Part shown: positions 26,714-29,164 of the stretch, in pieces
How positions within the stretch are numbered: position 1 is the stretch's first letter
Layout: each line of letters begins with the position of its first letter
From: an uncultured Porphyromonadaceae bacterium
GTDB taxonomy: Bacteria; Bacteroidota; Bacteroidia; Bacteroidales; Muribaculaceae
Assembly: GCA_905202215.1 (NCBI GenBank)
Contig: CAJKRG010000037.1
Coordinates: 1 to 29,164 of the forward strand
Reading direction: 5' to 3'
DNA: 29,164 nucleotides
The notes under the pieces: model-generated
Databases searched by the model: none
What the model saw: the letters and a program-made list of their open reading frames with translations, nothing else
What the model was told of the DNA's origin: nothing
Program-made: the position numbers and the translations under genes

Positions 26714-29011
26714 TTAAATCATGATCTTTTTAGACCGGGAACCTACATGAACGATGTAAATGCCTTTGGCGAGTCGGATTTCATCGCCACGATACTCAGG
26801 CATATTTATAATCATTCGACCGTCAATAGAAAATACCGATACAGGCATATTCTCAGCCCCGTCAATAATCAGTGCGCCTGCCGTGACTGTGATTTCGCAT
26901 TTATGATCTACGGTCATTTCGTCGATACCGGAAGTTCCCTCTATAAAGAAAAATTCCTTCCATTGGGCGGCTACCTGATAATCGTCGACGCTTTCAGCCG
27001 AAACATTGAGCGTGCACTCCCATTTGTTGATGTCATCGAGAGCCTGATTGCCGCATGTAGGAGGCACGGTGGCAAGTGTTGTAAACGATGTCAGGCCGGT
27101 GCAGTCGGAAAATGCTTCTTCCCCTATACTTTTTACATGTGTCCCCGAGGAGTACGATTTCATGGCAGAGCAACCCGAGAAAGCCCATTTGCCGATTTTA
27201 GTCACGCCGTCGCCGCAGCTGAACGATTGAAGATTCGAACAGCCATAGAACTCATTGTCGTAGATTTCAGTCTCCGCGTCGGTAATCGTCACAGCCCGCA
27301 ATGACGAATTCCGGTAGAATGGAGAATAGCCTTTGGATGAAGTCGTAGAATAATTCAGTTTTCTGCCGATATAAACCTCATCGAGCGGGCAGTCTGCAAA
27401 TATCGGTTTTCGGTCATTAGAACCTAATTCAAGAATGTTGTAGGCCATTGTTCCTTCATCACTTTGCATTATCGTTACATCGCTTAGCGACGTGCAGCCG
27501 CTGAATGCATAGTCTTCTATCAAGGCAACATTGGAGGGGATGCTTATCTCGGAAAGTGCGCTGCAACCGGAGAAAACATATTTGGGTAGAATAGGTATTC
27601 TTTTGCCAATAGAGATCTTCTCTAACTCATTACAGCCGCTAAACGCATACTGACCCAATCCGCTGATGTTGTCCGACAGTATCAGCTGTTTAAGTTTTTT
27701 GTTATTCTGAAAAGCATAATTGCCAATGGCTGTAACATCTTTGCCAATCTCTAATTTTTCGCTCATATTACAATCGGCGAAAGCATAATCGTCAATATAA
27801 CCTTTATTGTTGATAATTGCGGTGCCCATTAACGTGCAATATCTGAATGCTGATGGCATTATGCTTCCTGTACTACTTATAGTGACTGAAGAAAGGTTAT
27901 CGCAAGAATAGAATGACTCGGTTCCTATCAAACCCTTGTTGTCCAATTTAGCAGAAATCAAAGCGTCGCAGTCGTAGAATGCCGACTCTCCGATGTTGCC
28001 TGCATTGCTTATTTTCAGACTGTTGACAGACTGATTCTTATAAAATGCGTAAGGATTTACATTCAGCACTTTTAGATGTACACCTTTGTTGGTAACAATA
28101 CTATCGATTTTCAAGTCACTTGAAGTCGAATTGTAATTGCAATCAACTATATCGCAAGTGCGGTCAGATGGACTTACCGGTACATAAACTACGTTATCAA
28201 CTTCAAATCGCGAGTTTAAAAATGGATATACTGTTTGATTACTAAGTTTATATTGATCATTAGCGACATAATTAATTGAAGCGCTTACATGGTTGGCCCC
28301 TGCTGGAGGGGTGTTGGCAAGCCAAAATGCTTTTTTTATAGAGCCTCTTTCAAAAGCATACATACTGATATAAGTTAGCCCGGTACCGAACGTTATTGAA
28401 GCCAGTCTGGAGCAACCGGAGAAAGCATACGCATCAATCGAGGTGACTCTATTTGGAATTGTTATCGAAGTCAGGCTGGAGCAGCCGTAGAAAGTCTGGG
28501 ATCCAATCGAGGTGACACTATTCGGAAGTGTTATCGAAGTCAGTCTGGAACAGTCGTAGAAAGTGTAGTTTCCAATCGAGGTGACACTATTTGGAATTGT
28601 TATCGAAGTCAGTTCGGAGCATTTTTCGAAAGCGTAGTTTCCAATCGAGGTGACACTGTTTGGAATTGTTATCGAAGTCAGGCTGGAGCAGCCGTAGAAA
28701 GTCGAGGATCCAATCGAGGTGACACTATTTGGAAGTGTTATCGAAGTCAGTTCGGAGCATTTTTCGAAAGCGGAGTGTCCAATCGAGGTGACACTGTATT
28801 TTACATTGTCTTTAGTTACTGAAGTGGGGATTATAATATCACCACTATAGGAATTATCCGGTGTCCATCCACATGTAACGGAGACCTCTTTAGTTGATTC
28901 GTCTATTATATTATAGTAGACACCATCAACCTTGAAATCGTAGGCAGAAGCTGTGATGAATGCCAGCAGCATCGCTGTCAGTACTCCTATTTTTTGAATG
29001 ATTGGTTTCAT
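26714..29011 (-). CDS. BspA-like leucine-rich repeat surface/secreted protein with C-terminal sorting-like domain
   Basis: The 765-aa exported protein starts with a signal peptide (MKPIIQKIGVLTAMLLAFITASA, cleavage near ASA-YDF). Then come many LRR_5 (BspA, Treponema-type) repeats of 23 residues with the pattern SVTSIG..AF..CS.LTSITIPN. Six near-identical ones cover residues 73-210, and degenerate ones continue to about 660. The last about 70 residues (GALIIDGAENMPVSVFSIDGRM to GIYIVHVGSRSKKIMI) look like a T9SS-type C-terminal domain. BspA proteins bind host matrix or other bacteria; the target here is unknown. The gene is AT-richer than its neighbours, a sign of a different origin. Its ATG overlaps the stop of an upstream partial ORF. 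Confidence 0.88.
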   Translation of the reverse strand: MKPIIQKIGVLTAMLLAFITASAYDFKVDGVYYNIIDESTKEVSVTCGWTPDNSYSGDIIIPTSVTKDNVKYSVTSIGHSAFEKCSELTSITLPNSVTSIGSSTFYGCSSLTSITIPNSVTSIGNYAFEKCSELTSITIPNSVTSIGNYTFYDCSRLTSITLPNSVTSIGSQTFYGCSSLTSITIPNRVTSIDAYAFSGCSRLASITFGTGLTYISMYAFERGSIKKAFWLANTPPAGANHVSASINYVANDQYKLSNQTVYPFLNSRFEVDNVVYVPVSPSDRTCDIVDCNYNSTSSDLKIDSIVTNKGVHLKVLNVNPYAFYKNQSVNSLKISNAGNIGESAFYDCDALISAKLDNKGLIGTESFYSCDNLSSVTISSTGSIMPSAFRYCTLMGTAIINNKGYIDDYAFADCNMSEKLEIGKDVTAIGNYAFQNNKKLKQLILSDNISGLGQYAFSGCNELEKISIGKRIPILPKYVFSGCSALSEISIPSNVALIEDYAFSGCTSLSDVTIMQSDEGTMAYNILELGSNDRKPIFADCPLDEVYIGRKLNYSTTSSKGYSPFYRNSSLRAVTITDAETEIYDNEFYGCSNLQSFSCGDGVTKIGKWAFSGCSAMKSYSSGTHVKSIGEEAFSDCTGLTSFTTLATVPPTCGNQALDDINKWECTLNVSAESVDDYQVAAQWKEFFFIEGTSGIDEMTVDHKCEITVTAGALIIDGAENMPVSVFSIDGRMIINMPEYRGDEIRLAKGIYIVHVGSRSKKIMI
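28382..28795 (-). repeat. Six tandem 69-bp repeats inside the BspA-like gene
   Basis: Six 23-residue units follow one another, with central words FEKCSEL, FYGCSSL, FEKCSEL, FYDCSRL, FYGCSSL, FSGCSRL. The DNA of units 1 and 3 is near-identical over about 35 bases (GAAGTCAGTTCGGAGC and TTTTTCGAAAGCG), 138 bp apart, which points to duplication by two units. Repeat number can change by slippage or recombination without losing the frame. Confidence 0.9.
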
Positions 29012-29163
29012 TTTAGACTTATTCTTGAGAGTTTAATAAGTTCAATTATTTCAGTTAATACAGCTGCATCCACATTTCCTTCAATCAAATGATTACCTGA
29101 CTTATTCAATACAATGGTTCGGTATTTTTGATCTAACCGAATGATTACAAGGTTAATAAATGT
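29008..29163 (-). CDS. C-terminal end of an upstream ORF, partial, unknown
   Basis: A frame open from the window edge gives 51 residues (TFINLVIIRLDQKYRTIVLN... ending KLSRISLK) and stops at TGA overlapping the ATG of the BspA-like gene (ATGA). The sequence is rich in Ile, Leu and Lys and looks like a soluble domain end. No family is recognised. The 4-bp overlap supports a real gene in one unit with the BspA-like gene, but the piece is too short to be sure. Confidence 0.4.
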   Translation of the reverse strand, partial: TFINLVIIRLDQKYRTIVLNKSGNHLIEGNVDAAVLTEIIELIKLSRISLK

Positions 29164-29164
29164 G

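Noticed and set aside
26540..27304. 254-codon plus-strand ORF
   Set aside because: It covers the tandem hairpins and the antisense of the BspA-like C-terminus; no signal or domain supports it.

Overview
The window is a piece of a Bacteroidales chromosome, most like a Muribaculaceae-type gut bacterium. The evidence is a GldH lipoprotein gene, the rpmB-rpmG-DUF4295 trio, a BspA-type leucine-rich-repeat protein, a GH130 lipoprotein, no Shine-Dalgarno pattern before the starts, and many copies of the Bacteroidetes promoter -7 box (TAnnTTTG) at the expected places. Gene names are assigned by recognising protein motifs by eye; no database search was run.

Layout. 1-3149: 3' two thirds of rpoC and its terminator. 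3150-3870: a gene-poor stretch that carries, on the minus strand, a promoter-like box, a closed-stem RNA ending in a T-run, a 52-codon ORF and a strong terminator. 3875-5832: a biotin-dependent carboxyltransferase/oxaloacetate decarboxylase alpha gene with its own promoter. 6085-6565: tRNA-Leu(UAA) and a TSCPD-domain protein. 6640-7599: rsgA. 7703-8552: rpmB-rpmG-DUF4295 with a structured leader. 8573-14132, minus strand: one compact unit, neuC-like, neuA-like, CBS-nucleotidyltransferase, obgE, prmC, recX, joined mostly by 4-bp ATGA overlaps. It combines three nonulosonic-acid (sialic/legionaminic) enzymes with ribosome and recombination housekeeping genes. 14135-15349: a GH130 lipoprotein with its own promoter and terminator. 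15420-22899, minus strand: a long unit with coiled-coil protein, zapA, a structured RNA (6S candidate), rny, ricT, gldH, a HAD phosphatase, an M24 peptidase and cca. 22987-24151: ychF. 24169-24626: a four-helix-bundle (23S intervening-sequence type) gene between 18-bp perfect inverted repeats. 24622-26522: ettA (ABC-F) with a roughly 180-nt structured leader. 26526-26713: repeats and tandem hairpin modules. 26714-29164: a BspA-like LRR protein with near-identical 69-bp repeats, overlapped by the tail of an upstream ORF that runs off the window.

Function. Most genes serve translation and RNA metabolism (rpoC, rsgA, ribosomal proteins, obgE, prmC, ettA, ychF, cca, rny, ricT) or the envelope and division (zapA, gldH, GH130, BspA, nonulosonate enzymes). 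No CRISPR array, prophage or transposase is visible. The most unusual parts are the small-gene/RNA locus after rpoC, the inverted-repeat module around the four-helix-bundle gene, the ettA leader, and the covarying tandem hairpins next to the BspA-like gene.
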